This document shows positions 17,699-26,364 of a stretch of DNA of 64,000 nucleotides, piece by piece. The position numbers and the translations under genes are program-made. The notes beneath the pieces are model-generated. The model had not been told where the DNA came from, did no database searches, and saw only the letters and a program-made list of their open reading frames with translations. The stretch is taken from positions 1,488,001 through 1,552,000 of the forward strand of contig NZ_CP018760.1 of NCBI RefSeq assembly GCF_001913155.1, in the 5' to 3' direction. Each line of letters begins with the position of its first letter. Within the stretch, counting starts at the first letter, position 1. Origin of the DNA: Maribacter hydrothermalis. Lineage in GTDB: Bacteria > Bacteroidota > Bacteroidia > Flavobacteriales > Flavobacteriaceae.

Positions 17699-17717
17699 TA
17701 ACAACAAATAAATTTTC

Positions 17718-17978
17718 TTAATCCATTAACGGAACTGTCAATAATAACCACATCACAAATAATCCCCATATTATACCTAACCCATTAATCAGAAGCAGTG
17801 ATAAACTTTTGCTAAACCTATGCTTAAAAACAAAGAATGCACTAATTAATAAAAAATTTATTGATAGAGTAATTGGAATAATGGAAAGTCCATATCCCAT
17901 AGAACCCCCAGAGTTTCTAATAGTGATAATGGTAAATGGCACAAAATATAAATTGATAAGAAAAATTAAAATCGACAA
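17718..17978 (-). CDS. Small multi-pass membrane protein
   Basis: 86 residues with three hydrophobic segments: near 3-20 (ILIFLINLYFVPFTIITI), 30-50 (GLSIIPITLSINFLLISAFFVF) and 60-82 (LLLINGLGIIWGLFVMWLLL). A short basic loop (KHRFSKS) lies between the last two. Composition and the regular helix spacing favour a real gene, but I do not recognise a family. It stands alone, with 141 bp upstream to the ferredoxin gene; that gap contains nothing I can identify. Confidence 0.6.
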   Translation of the reverse strand: MSILIFLINLYFVPFTIITIRNSGGSMGYGLSIIPITLSINFLLISAFFVFKHRFSKSLSLLLINGLGIIWGLFVMWLLLTVPLMD

Positions 17979-18119
17979 AATTTAATTTGCAACTTTCATC
18001 TCTATAACATTCAACAATTCAATTATACTTAAAAATCATATTTGAATTATTTTCAATATGTCTGTCGACTTTATTTGAACAAAGTCTTTCCTATCTTAAA
18101 AGGCTTCTTGAAATAATTG

Positions 18120-18452
18120 TTAAACTTCTTCGGGAGCAAGCTCAACTTCTAGTCCGTCCATATCTTCGGTGATATGCAGTTGACAACCTAGGCGCGAGTT
18201 ATCTTTTACGTTAAATGCTTCTGACAACATTGCTTCTTCATCATCGCCCATTTCAGGAAGCTCATGGTCCGATACCACATAACATTGACATGAAGCACAC
18301 ATGGCCATACCTCCACAAATACCTATGGTACCTTCCGGAGCAAGTTCATAAGAACGAACTACTTCCATTAGGTTCATATTCATGTCGGTCGGAGCGTCGA
18401 TTTCGTGTAATACTCCGTCGCGGTCGGTAATTTTTATTTTTATATCAGTCAT
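18120..18452 (-). CDS. 2Fe-2S ferredoxin, adrenodoxin type
   Basis: 110 residues. Cluster ligands Cys46, Cys52, Cys55 and Cys90 in the pattern C-x5-C-x2-C...C (GICGGMAMCASC, then RLGCQL). The acidic loop HELPEMGDDEEAML between them is typical of the adrenodoxin/vertebrate-type group that serves Fe-S assembly and hydroxylases. It lies 69 bp after the ferredoxin-NADP reductase gene, which is its likely electron donor. The 69-bp gap contains a short direct repeat (TAGCATAACA-like), of unknown meaning. Confidence 0.92.
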   Translation of the reverse strand: MTDIKIKITDRDGVLHEIDAPTDMNMNLMEVVRSYELAPEGTIGICGGMAMCASCQCYVVSDHELPEMGDDEEAMLSEAFNVKDNSRLGCQLHITEDMDGLEVELAPEEV

Positions 18453-18521
18453 TAAGTAGCATTTTTTTAGCGATTAGCATAACAGTCGTTCGACAGCGCT
18501 AAGCATAACATTATAATTTAT

Positions 18522-19580
18522 TTATTCTATCGCCTTAACGACCGCTTTAGGCGCCTCTTTTGTACTTCCGTCAAAACCACTAACACCACCCACGGTGGTA
18601 TATTTCATCACATATTTTTTATCTGGAAAAATAATTTGAAAAGCGCTTTGACACATTAAAGTAGCTTCATGAAAACCACATAGAATTAATTTTAGTTTAC
18701 CAGGATAAGTATTCACATCTCCTATGGCAAATATTCCTGGAATATTGGTTTGATAATCGAATGTATTTACTTTGATGGCATTTTTTTCAATCTCTAATCC
18801 CCAGTCGCCTATAGGACCAAGTTTTGGAGAAAGCCCAAATAAAGGGATAAAATCATCTACCTCTAAAAGAATTTCTTCATTTGCATTAGAAATTTTTCTT
18901 ACTAAAACAGATTCTAATGTGTCGTCGCCATTAAGCGATATAATTTCTGCTGGAGTAATTAAATTAATTTTACCTTGATTCTTTAACTCTTGAACCTTTT
19001 CAACAGAATCCAAGGCTCCCCTAAACTCATTTCTTCTATGAACCAAGGTTACTTGTGATGCTATATTAGCCAAGAAAATACTCCAGTCCAATGCAGAATC
19101 TCCACCACCCGCAATGACTACTTTTTTATTTCGATATACTTCAGGATCCTTAATCATGTAAGCGACCCCGTTATCTTCAAATTTTGATATATTCTCCAAT
19201 AATGGTTTTCTCGGTTCAAAACTGCCCAGTCCGCCAGCAATAGCTACAATGGGTGCGTTATGCTCGGTTCCTTTATTTGTAGTAACCAAAAATGAACCAT
19301 CATCTAATTTTTTGATTGTTTCAGCACGCTCACCCAAAGTAAAACCTGGTTGAAATGGCTTGATCTGCTCCATAAGATTATCTACTAATTCACCTGCTAA
19401 TACCTCTGGAAAACCAGGAATATCATAAATGGGCTTTTTAGGGTAAATTTCTGAACATTGCCCACCTGCTTGAGGAAGCGCATCGATTAAATGGCATTTT
19501 AATTTTAAGAGTCCTGCTTCAAAAACGGCAAAAAGACCTGTAGGTCCCGCGCCAATTATTAATATATCGGTTTTAATCAT
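18522..19580 (-). CDS. Ferredoxin-NADP reductase, thioredoxin-reductase-like
   Basis: 352 residues from the ATG at 19578-19580 (MIKTDILIIGAGPTG); the frame opens 6 codons earlier, but the FAD-binding strand normally starts right at the N-terminus. FAD motif GAGPTG (about 10-15), the QAGGQCSEIYP block, NADP motif VVIAGGGDSALDW (near 155-167) and the closing FAIGDVNTYPGKL. No CxxC redox disulfide is present, so it is not a thioredoxin reductase but the type-2 FNR form. It should pass electrons from NADPH to the neighbouring ferredoxin. Confidence 0.9.
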   Translation of the reverse strand: MIKTDILIIGAGPTGLFAVFEAGLLKLKCHLIDALPQAGGQCSEIYPKKPIYDIPGFPEVLAGELVDNLMEQIKPFQPGFTLGERAETIKKLDDGSFLVTTNKGTEHNAPIVAIAGGLGSFEPRKPLLENISKFEDNGVAYMIKDPEVYRNKKVVIAGGGDSALDWSIFLANIASQVTLVHRRNEFRGALDSVEKVQELKNQGKINLITPAEIISLNGDDTLESVLVRKISNANEEILLEVDDFIPLFGLSPKLGPIGDWGLEIEKNAIKVNTFDYQTNIPGIFAIGDVNTYPGKLKLILCGFHEATLMCQSAFQIIFPDKKYVMKYTTVGGVSGFDGSTKEAPKAVVKAIE

Positions 19581-19652
19581 TACTGAAATTGTTTGCAATT
19601 TCCTTCAAAAATATCAATCTATCGTTTTAAATATCATGACAATTATCAGGAT

Positions 19653-19892
19653 TTAACCTGCTATATTAATTACATTTTGAATTTGTGGAGCGTATTTTTT
19701 TATCGTCATTTCAACGCCACTTTTTAAAGTCATTTGATTGACACTACAACCTACACAGGCACCTTCTAAACGAACCGTTACCGACTCGTCTTCAATAGAA
19801 ATTAAGCTGATATCACCCCCATCACTCTGTAAAAAAGGTCTAATTTCCTCTAATGCTTTTTCAACATTCAATGTTAGTTCTTCCGTAGTCAT
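19653..19892 (-). CDS. NifU-like Fe-S scaffold (C-terminal domain type)
   Basis: 79 residues, the size of a stand-alone NifU C-terminal domain. It carries LEEIRPFLQSDGGDISLISIED and the cluster-binding CxxC in EGACVGCSVNQMTLKSGVE (Cys46 and Cys49). It would carry a 4Fe-4S cluster between subunits for transfer to client proteins. Its gene follows the Mrp carrier gene with a 2-bp gap, which argues for one transcript and a shared job in Fe-S cluster delivery. Confidence 0.93.
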   Translation of the reverse strand: MTTEELTLNVEKALEEIRPFLQSDGGDISLISIEDESVTVRLEGACVGCSVNQMTLKSGVEMTIKKYAPQIQNVINIAG

Positions 19893-19894
19893 AT

Positions 19895-21037
19895 CTATTT
19901 ATTCTTAACGGCAGAACATCCTGCCATTGTTGTAATTTTTATTGCTTCAGTAGGTGGAAGTGCTTTATTTCTTCCCACAACTTCGCTTACCACTTGTTTG
20001 GTAATTTCTTGAAATGCTTCTACTACTGGTGTGCCACTTTGTAATGCAGCCGGCCTACCAACATCTCCCGCTTCACGAATACTTTGCACTAAAGGAATTC
20101 CTCCTAAGAAGGGCACATTCAAATCTTCTGCTAAATGTTTGGCACCCTCTTTCCCAAATATATAGTATTTATTCTCTGGCAATTCTTCTGGAGTAAAATA
20201 AGCCATATTCTCTATAATTCCCAATACGGGCACATTAATAGATTCTTGCTGAAACATTGCAACTCCTTTTCTAGCATCTGCAAGGGCCACCTCTTGCGGT
20301 GTGCTTACCACAACTGCCCCTGTAATTGGTAAAGCTTGCATAATACTTAAGTGAATGTCTCCTGTACCTGGAGGCAAATCGATCAGCATAAAATCTAAAT
20401 CGCCCCAATGTGCATCAAAAATCATTTGATTTAATGCTTTGGAAGCCATTGGTCCTCTCCAAATAACTGCTTGATCACGCTGGGTAAAAAAACCAATAGA
20501 TAACAATTGTACACCATAATTTTCAACAGGTTTCATCTTAGATTTACCTTCTACATTTACAGCTAAAGGTTTCTCATTGGCAACATCGAACATTATAGGC
20601 ATTGATGGTCCATAAATATCTGCATCTAAAAGTCCTACCTTAAAACCCATATTAGCTAAGGTAACTGCTAAGTTAGCCGTTACGGTAGATTTACCCACTC
20701 CTCCTTTTCCAGAAGCTACTGCTATAATATTAGAAATACCAGGAATTGCTTTTCCTTTTATTTCGTTCACTTTTGGCTTAGCTGCAGGAGCATCTACTTT
20801 AATATTTATTTTAATTTTTGCTTTTTCGTAAACTTCCCTATGGATGATTTTTAAAATCTCTACTTCGGTCTTTTTACGAGCCTGTAAACTTGGGTTTTTA
20901 ATGGTAATATCTACCTCTACCTCATCACCAAATATCTGAATATTGGTAACCGAACCACTATCAACCATATTTTGACCTTCACCAGGAACAGTAATTTGCT
21001 CCAAGGCTTTTAAAACGTCCTTTTTATCTATCTTCAT
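19895..21037 (-). CDS. Mrp/NBP35-family Fe-S cluster carrier ATPase
   Basis: 380 residues. An N-terminal MIP18/DUF59-like domain (about 1-90) precedes the P-loop ATPase. Deviant Walker A VASGKGGVGKST (about 107-118); also DADIYGPSMP, and IDLPPGTGDIHLS as the Walker B/switch region. Family members (ApbC, Mrp, NBP35) bind and transfer Fe-S clusters. The C-terminal half lacks the paired CxxC seen in some members; the tail has a single Cys (AGCSAVKNK). First gene of the Fe-S group; a -7 box is at 21060-21067. Confidence 0.93.
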   Translation of the reverse strand: MKIDKKDVLKALEQITVPGEGQNMVDSGSVTNIQIFGDEVEVDITIKNPSLQARKKTEVEILKIIHREVYEKAKIKINIKVDAPAAKPKVNEIKGKAIPGISNIIAVASGKGGVGKSTVTANLAVTLANMGFKVGLLDADIYGPSMPIMFDVANEKPLAVNVEGKSKMKPVENYGVQLLSIGFFTQRDQAVIWRGPMASKALNQMIFDAHWGDLDFMLIDLPPGTGDIHLSIMQALPITGAVVVSTPQEVALADARKGVAMFQQESINVPVLGIIENMAYFTPEELPENKYYIFGKEGAKHLAEDLNVPFLGGIPLVQSIREAGDVGRPAALQSGTPVVEAFQEITKQVVSEVVGRNKALPPTEAIKITTMAGCSAVKNK

Positions 21038-21059
21038 TATATAAATTCATTCTAAACAA

Positions 21060-21067
21060 CAAAGATA
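21060..21067 (-). promoter_or_regulatory. -7 element before the Mrp gene
   Basis: TATCTTTG on the minus strand matches TAnnTTTG perfectly and lies 23 bp before the start codon. No clear TTG is found at -33. Confidence 0.45.
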
Positions 21068-21231
21068 ATCCTTAGTTATTAGATTAGAAAGCCAGTGTGT
21101 TGAAAATGAATATGTCATTATAAACAGAATCTAGTTTTATTAAAAATTGAATTCACAATTATTTATCAATTACAGATAAAAAGAAATAATCTAAAAGCTG
21201 TAAATTAGAATCTTCTTAAAAACCAATAAGC

Positions 21232-22908
21232 ATGTACCAACCTACAAAAAGACTACCCCTACTTTTATTTTTCAGTCTCTTTACTACTTTAATAATTACA
21301 TCTTGCTCCAGTTCTAAAAATGAATTTTCCAAAAAGGACGTAAAGCGATCTCAAAAATTAATAGGATTAAATTTTGATAAAAAATATATCGACACCTTAT
21401 ACCCTTATCTAAAACGTAATAAAGAAGGTTTCGATTCTTTGCGAAAGTATACCTTAGATAATGATGTGATACCCGCGGTTAGGTTTGACCCGTTGCCCTT
21501 AAACTTCTCTCCAAAATCCCAGGCAGGGTTCCCATTATGGGAAATTCCGACTGATGTAGCATTACCTAGCAAGAAAGCTGAGCTTGCCTTTTACTCCATA
21601 CCTAAACTGGCATCTCTCATAAAAAATAAGAAAATTAGCTCGTTAGAATTAACCGAGTTCTTTATTGAACGATTAAAAAAATACAATCCCATTTTACAAT
21701 GTACCATTACCATTACCGAAGAAATGGCTATAGAGCAAGCTAAAAAAATGGATGCTGAACTTGCTGCGGGCAACTACCGCGGAATTTTACATGGCATTCC
21801 ATACGGAGTAAAAGATTTAATGGCAGTTGAAGGCTATAAAACTACATGGGGCGCCGAACCTTACAGAAATCAACAAATTGAAATAACCGCTACTGTCGTT
21901 CAAAAATTGCAGGATGCTGGTGGAGTTCTAGTTGCTAAATTGGTTTCTGGTTCTTTGGCTCGTGGTGATGTTTGGTTCGATGGAAAAACAAAAAATCCTT
22001 GGGATACGGAACAAGGTGCTACAGGTTCTTCAGCTGGTTCCGGTTCTGCAACCTCGGCAGGATTAGTACCTTTTGCCCTAGGGACAGAAACACTAGGCTC
22101 TATAACATCACCAAGTAACAGAAACGGCATTACAGGATTACGCCCAACGTACGGTAGAGTGAGCAGACACGGAGTAATGAGCCTAAGTTGGTCTATGGAT
22201 AAAGTAGGACCTATGGCTAGAAGTGCCGAAGATTGTGCAATTGTCTATAGCATAATTACCGGTAAAGACCCAAAAGACGGCATGACTACCGACTACCCTG
22301 ACGGATTTGAACCTTCTAAAGATTATAAATCGCTACGTATTGGATACCTGAAAAAGGATATTGACAAAGACACTTCGCTCAGTAAGGACAATCTTGAAAA
22401 AGCTTTAAAAACATTTAAAGAAATGGGTCTTACTTTGAACGAAGTTGAATTACCTGAAGATGTTCCCTACAGTAGTTTTGATGTAATTTTAAGAGCAGAA
22501 GCGGGTGCTTTCTTTGACGATATGGTCCGTGCAGAAGAAGTGGATAAAATGGTGGAGCAAGACCAACGTTCACGGGCAAATTCTTTACGCCAAGCACGTT
22601 TTATACCTGCAGTAGAATATCTCCAGGCCAACAGACACCGACAAGTACTTATTGAAAAAATGCAGACTATCATGAAAGATTACGATGTTCTCATCTCACC
22701 CACTTTCGGTAACAGGCAATTAATAATAACAAACCTTACTGGTCACCCAGTTATTGCCATACCAACAGGGTTAGATAAAGAAAAACACCCTACAAGTATT
22801 ACCCTAGTTGGAAATATTTATGACGAAGCAAGTATTCTTTTATTGGCTAAAGCTTTTCAGGATCAAACCGAGTTTGATGAAATGCATCCTGAGGGGTATA
22901 CGGATTAG
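21232..22908 (+). CDS. Amidase-signature lipoprotein
   Basis: 558 residues. Lipoprotein signal ending ITSC (Cys25) followed by SSSK. Amidase signature core: catalytic Lys in GIPYGVKDLM, and the Ser-cisSer pair in GATGSSAGSGSATSAGLV, followed by PFALGTETLGSITSPS. The residues of the Ser-Ser-Lys triad are all present. It hydrolyses amide bonds, probably in the periplasm; related proteins are often annotated as Asp-tRNA(Asn)/Glu-tRNA(Gln) amidotransferase A-like, but the lipobox excludes that role here. An about 80-residue segment between the signal and the amidase domain is unassigned. Monocistronic. Confidence 0.92.
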   Translation: MYQPTKRLPLLLFFSLFTTLIITSCSSSKNEFSKKDVKRSQKLIGLNFDKKYIDTLYPYLKRNKEGFDSLRKYTLDNDVIPAVRFDPLPLNFSPKSQAGFPLWEIPTDVALPSKKAELAFYSIPKLASLIKNKKISSLELTEFFIERLKKYNPILQCTITITEEMAIEQAKKMDAELAAGNYRGILHGIPYGVKDLMAVEGYKTTWGAEPYRNQQIEITATVVQKLQDAGGVLVAKLVSGSLARGDVWFDGKTKNPWDTEQGATGSSAGSGSATSAGLVPFALGTETLGSITSPSNRNGITGLRPTYGRVSRHGVMSLSWSMDKVGPMARSAEDCAIVYSIITGKDPKDGMTTDYPDGFEPSKDYKSLRIGYLKKDIDKDTSLSKDNLEKALKTFKEMGLTLNEVELPEDVPYSSFDVILRAEAGAFFDDMVRAEEVDKMVEQDQRSRANSLRQARFIPAVEYLQANRHRQVLIEKMQTIMKDYDVLISPTFGNRQLIITNLTGHPVIAIPTGLDKEKHPTSITLVGNIYDEASILLLAKAFQDQTEFDEMHPEGYTD

Positions 22909-22985
22909 TTGATGGTTGATGGTTGATGGCTGATGGTTGATGGTTGATGGTTGATGGTTGATGGTTGATGGTTGATGGTTGATGG
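22909..22985. repeat. Heptanucleotide tandem repeat, 11 x TTGATGG
   Basis: Eleven uninterrupted copies starting directly after the amidase stop codon; only copy 4 differs (CTGATGG). A minus-strand reading frame exists through it but codes only for a repetitive peptide, so I treat it as non-coding. Confidence 0.95.
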
Positions 22986-23072
22986 AATATTGCATTTTTT
23001 TAGTCGGGAACTATTTGTTTTAAAAAGGTTCTCAATACACCCATATTCTATTAAAAAATTAAATAATGGGCA

Positions 23073-23152
23073 CTCGAACTGACATTCTAATATTCCATTC
23101 GAACTCACATTCTAACTTATGAGTTCTCGACTGCGCTCGAAATGACATTCTG
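23073..23152. repeat. Triplicated TCGAA..TGACATTCT repeat with TCGACTGCGCTCGA
   Basis: Three related copies: CTCGAACTGACATTCTAA (23073-23090), TTCGAACTCACATTCTAA (about 23099-23115) and CTCGAAATGACATTCTG (23136-23152). The last is preceded by TCGACTGCGCTC, the same core as in the GIY-YIG unit arms. It lies in the convergent gap of 267 bp between the amidase and ATPase genes, which holds no gene. Confidence 0.7.
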
Positions 23153-23175
23153 TAGAAATTTAAAGCGCATTAAGA

Positions 23176-23841
23176 CTAAATCTTTCTTCCGTCTAAAAGG
23201 TTGATGATTCGTGAACCATATTCCGCATTCTTTTCGGAGTGTGTAACTTGAATAATAGTGACACCTTCTTCTTTATTTAATTTTTGAAAAAGCTGCATAA
23301 TATCTTCACTTTGCTGTGAGTTTAGATTTCCAGTAGGTTCATCTGCTAGAATTAATTTTGGCTTTCCGATTAATGCCCTGGCAACACCTACCAACTGTTG
23401 CTGACCGCCGCTTAATTGTGTCGGGAACAAATCTTTTTTCCCTACAATATTAAATCTATCCAACATATCTGCAACTAAAGCTTTTCGTTCAGAACCTTTT
23501 ACTTTCTTATACAACAAAGGCATTTCTAAGTTTTCCTCTACCGTTAAATCATCTAACAAATGATACGATTGAAAAACAAAACCTATATATTCCTTATATA
23601 AATTGGAACGATATTTCTCTTTTAAGGTATGAACCGATTCACTTAAGAAATCATACTCGCCTTCATCAAACGTATCTAACATTCCAATAACATTCAACAA
23701 TGTAGATTTACCAGAACCAGACGGACCCATAATAGATATAAATTCGCCTTCTTGCACTTCCAGATTAATATCCTTCAACAAGAAAACACGTTGACCGCCT
23801 TGCTGTACCCATTTAAAAATATTTCTTAATTGTAATAACAT
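23176..23841 (-). CDS. ABC transporter ATPase, MacB/LolD type, end of permease array
   Basis: 221 residues, a lone nucleotide-binding domain. Walker A GPSGSGKST (39-47), Q-loop FVFQSYHLLDDLTV, signature LSGGQQQLVGVARAL, Walker B LILADEPTGNL, switch His in VTHSE. Two deviations from the family: the residue after LSGGQQQ is Leu instead of Arg, and the D-loop reads NLNS instead of NLDS. It is the last gene of the array, 60 bp after permease 1. It should energise FtsX-type permeases from the cytoplasmic side; which of the ten it serves is not shown, but permeases 1-4 share its probable transcript. Confidence 0.92.
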   Translation of the reverse strand: MLLQLRNIFKWVQQGGQRVFLLKDINLEVQEGEFISIMGPSGSGKSTLLNVIGMLDTFDEGEYDFLSESVHTLKEKYRSNLYKEYIGFVFQSYHLLDDLTVEENLEMPLLYKKVKGSERKALVADMLDRFNIVGKKDLFPTQLSGGQQQLVGVARALIGKPKLILADEPTGNLNSQQSEDIMQLFQKLNKEEGVTIIQVTHSEKNAEYGSRIINLLDGRKI

Positions 23842-23901
23842 CTTATTTAGTGAATTAGTTTGTTAGTGAAATAGTGTGTTAGTTGGCTGAAATCTAGATT
23901 A

Positions 23902-26352
23902 CTATTCTGTTCTTAGGCTTTTTATAGGGTTACTATTTGCTGAATTTATTGTTTTTATCGTCATAATTAGGAGGGAAATAATTACCATAGAAACCCCGCT
24001 TAAAATAAAAATCCACCAATTAATTTCAGTTTTGTTTGCAAATTCTTGCAACCATGTTTCGAGTCCGTACCATGCTATTGGAGCGGCTATAACAAAAGCA
24101 ATAAGTACTAATTTTAAAAAATCTTTTGACAAAAGAAAGTTAAGTTGAAATACGTTTGCACCTAATATTTTACGAATACCTATTTCTTTTGTTCTGCGTT
24201 CAGTTGTATGTATTACTAAACCTAGTAACCCCAAACAACTTATTAAAATGGCCAAGCCAGTTGCCCATTGCAAAAGGATAGCTGTTTTTTGCTCGCTTTC
24301 ATAAAACTTTTTTACAGTATCATCCATAAAACTATACTCAAAATCGGATTCTGGATACAACTCTTTCCATATTTTTTCTACGCTTGAAATCGTGTTTGGC
24401 CAACTACTTGTATCCGTACTATTCATTTTAAAATGAATGGTTCTAAATTGTGTCCATTTTCCTGTATACGAACCACCTGTAAATGCCATAGGCGACACTC
24501 CGTATTTTAAAGAATGTTGGTTAAAATCTTCCATTACCCCAACAATTGGTAGTTTTTCATTATTTGATTTTATATGCTTCCCCACTACATCTGCCGGGTT
24601 ATTGATTCCCAACACCTTTAAATACGACTTATTTACCACGTATTCCTGGATAGAGTCATTAAGAGGCATACGGCCAGCTACCAACTTTAAATTGTACAAA
24701 TCAAAATAGTGGGCATTCCCATACATTAATTGCAAATCTGAATTCACTTCTTTGTCCCCGTCTACAAACAATGCGTTCATAAACATAGTTGAAAATGATG
24801 CAGGCGGATTTCCAGCTAAAACAACATCGGAAACACCCGGTAATTCTTGCATTTTACTCACAAATCTTGCTCGCTTTACAGCCGACGTATCTCGCCAAGG
24901 AGTTCGTAAATACGTAATGGCTTCTGTCTTAAAGCCCATGTCTTTTTTCATAATATAATTCAACTGCTTCCCTACCATTAGCGTAGCAATAATAAATACC
25001 TGGGCAATTACGAATTGGAATACCGTTAAATATTTTCTTAATGTACCTTTATCTGAACTAGGGGAAACTTGTTGCTTTAATACTGCTACAGGTCTATATT
25101 TAGACATTACCAAAGCGGGATAAAATCCTGATAAAATGGTTACTACTAAAAGAAGCATTAATATACCCAACAAAACCCAAGGATTCCAAAAAAGCTCAAA
25201 AGTGAGTCCTGATGGAATAAAATCAGCAAAAAAAAGGAGTAACCATTTAGAGAGAAAAAAAGAAAGCGTTGCCGCGGCCAAGGTCAATAAAAATGTTTCC
25301 CCTAAATATTGAATAATTAATTGTGACCTTGAACTCCCCAAAGTCTTTCTAATTCCAATTTCCTTAGCTCGTTTAATAGCCTGTGCAGTATTTAAATTTA
25401 TGAAATTGATACAGCCCAATATCAATAAAATAGAAGCCAATAATAGCAAACTTTTTAAGGCGGATAAGGTTGTGCGGCTATCATCAAAATCGAATGTGCC
25501 GTAATCTGGATTTAAATGAATATCAGATAACGGTTGCATGCTATATGTGTTGCTTCTCCCAATGGCAATCATTTCTTCATCATCATGCTCTTTTGCAATT
25601 TGCGTGAGTGTCTCCTGAACTTTTGTTGAATTTGTTTTTTGCTCTAGTTTAATGAATAATTGAGACGCGGAGTTGGTATTGTTCCAACTTGCTTCATTCA
25701 CAGCATTTGTCATATCTTGATTAGCAGCTGTTTTTAGTGAAATAAACTCTTCGAAAACAATATCCGTACGTTCATCAAAACCAGCAACGATACCTGAAAT
25801 AGTTGTTGGTATGGTATCGTTATATACCACCGATTTACCTATAATTTGGTCTAACTCGTGGTTAGGAAAGTACTTTCTTGCTCTATTTTCTGATAATACT
25901 ACATTGTTCGGTTCTTCTAAAGCACTATTTAAATCGCCCGCTAGCCAATCATATTTAAATGTTTTGAAATACGATGATTCTGTATAGATTACGAATTCTG
26001 GATTTTTAAACCGAACACCTGTTTCTTGATTTTCTACATGCAAAGGGTACGTTGTAAAAAAAGGAGCTACTGTTTCCAATTCTTGCATGTTTAAATCTTT
26101 GAGGGCTTGTGCCAAAGGAACTGTTACCCCAGCATTATAAAAATCCCCTTCAGGACTTTTAAAAGAAGTAGTAACCCTGTAAATTCTATCGCCATCGGGA
26201 TGAAACTTATCAAAAGTAAGGTCATAAAAAACCATTGCACCTATCACAAAAGCTGCGCTAAGCCCTATAGACAATCCTAAAATGTTTATTAATGAAAACA
26301 TTTTATTCTTTACTATATTTCTAAAAGCAATTTTTAAATAATTACGCAACAT
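23902..26352 (-). CDS. FtsX/MacB-type permease 1 of the array
   Basis: 816 residues with a duplicated permease fold: a first membrane helix (about 18-42), a large periplasmic domain, three helices, then a second single helix (near 435), a second periplasmic domain and three final helices. Each half carries a cytoplasmic coupling motif: RAKEIGIRKTLGSSRSQL and RRTKEIGIRKILGANVFQL. The tail is NPIKSLRTE, as in most of the set. Its ATG lies 12 bp after the stop of permease 2 and lacks the A6-C leader of the others, so translational coupling is likely. The substrate is unknown; MacB-type machines move molecules from the periplasm or outer leaflet by mechanotransmission. Confidence 0.92.
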   Translation of the reverse strand: MLRNYLKIAFRNIVKNKMFSLINILGLSIGLSAAFVIGAMVFYDLTFDKFHPDGDRIYRVTTSFKSPEGDFYNAGVTVPLAQALKDLNMQELETVAPFFTTYPLHVENQETGVRFKNPEFVIYTESSYFKTFKYDWLAGDLNSALEEPNNVVLSENRARKYFPNHELDQIIGKSVVYNDTIPTTISGIVAGFDERTDIVFEEFISLKTAANQDMTNAVNEASWNNTNSASQLFIKLEQKTNSTKVQETLTQIAKEHDDEEMIAIGRSNTYSMQPLSDIHLNPDYGTFDFDDSRTTLSALKSLLLLASILLILGCINFINLNTAQAIKRAKEIGIRKTLGSSRSQLIIQYLGETFLLTLAAATLSFFLSKWLLLFFADFIPSGLTFELFWNPWVLLGILMLLLVVTILSGFYPALVMSKYRPVAVLKQQVSPSSDKGTLRKYLTVFQFVIAQVFIIATLMVGKQLNYIMKKDMGFKTEAITYLRTPWRDTSAVKRARFVSKMQELPGVSDVVLAGNPPASFSTMFMNALFVDGDKEVNSDLQLMYGNAHYFDLYNLKLVAGRMPLNDSIQEYVVNKSYLKVLGINNPADVVGKHIKSNNEKLPIVGVMEDFNQHSLKYGVSPMAFTGGSYTGKWTQFRTIHFKMNSTDTSSWPNTISSVEKIWKELYPESDFEYSFMDDTVKKFYESEQKTAILLQWATGLAILISCLGLLGLVIHTTERRTKEIGIRKILGANVFQLNFLLSKDFLKLVLIAFVIAAPIAWYGLETWLQEFANKTEINWWIFILSGVSMVIISLLIMTIKTINSANSNPIKSLRTE

Positions 26353-26364
26353 AACAAGATAGTT

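Noticed and set aside
22909..22985. CRISPR-like array
   Set aside because: The unit is 7 bp with no spacers and no cas genes; it is a simple tandem repeat.
22905..23108. Minus-strand frame of 67 codons across the TTGATGG array
   Set aside because: Its C-terminal half is only the translated heptamer array giving a repetitive peptide; no start signal and no family.
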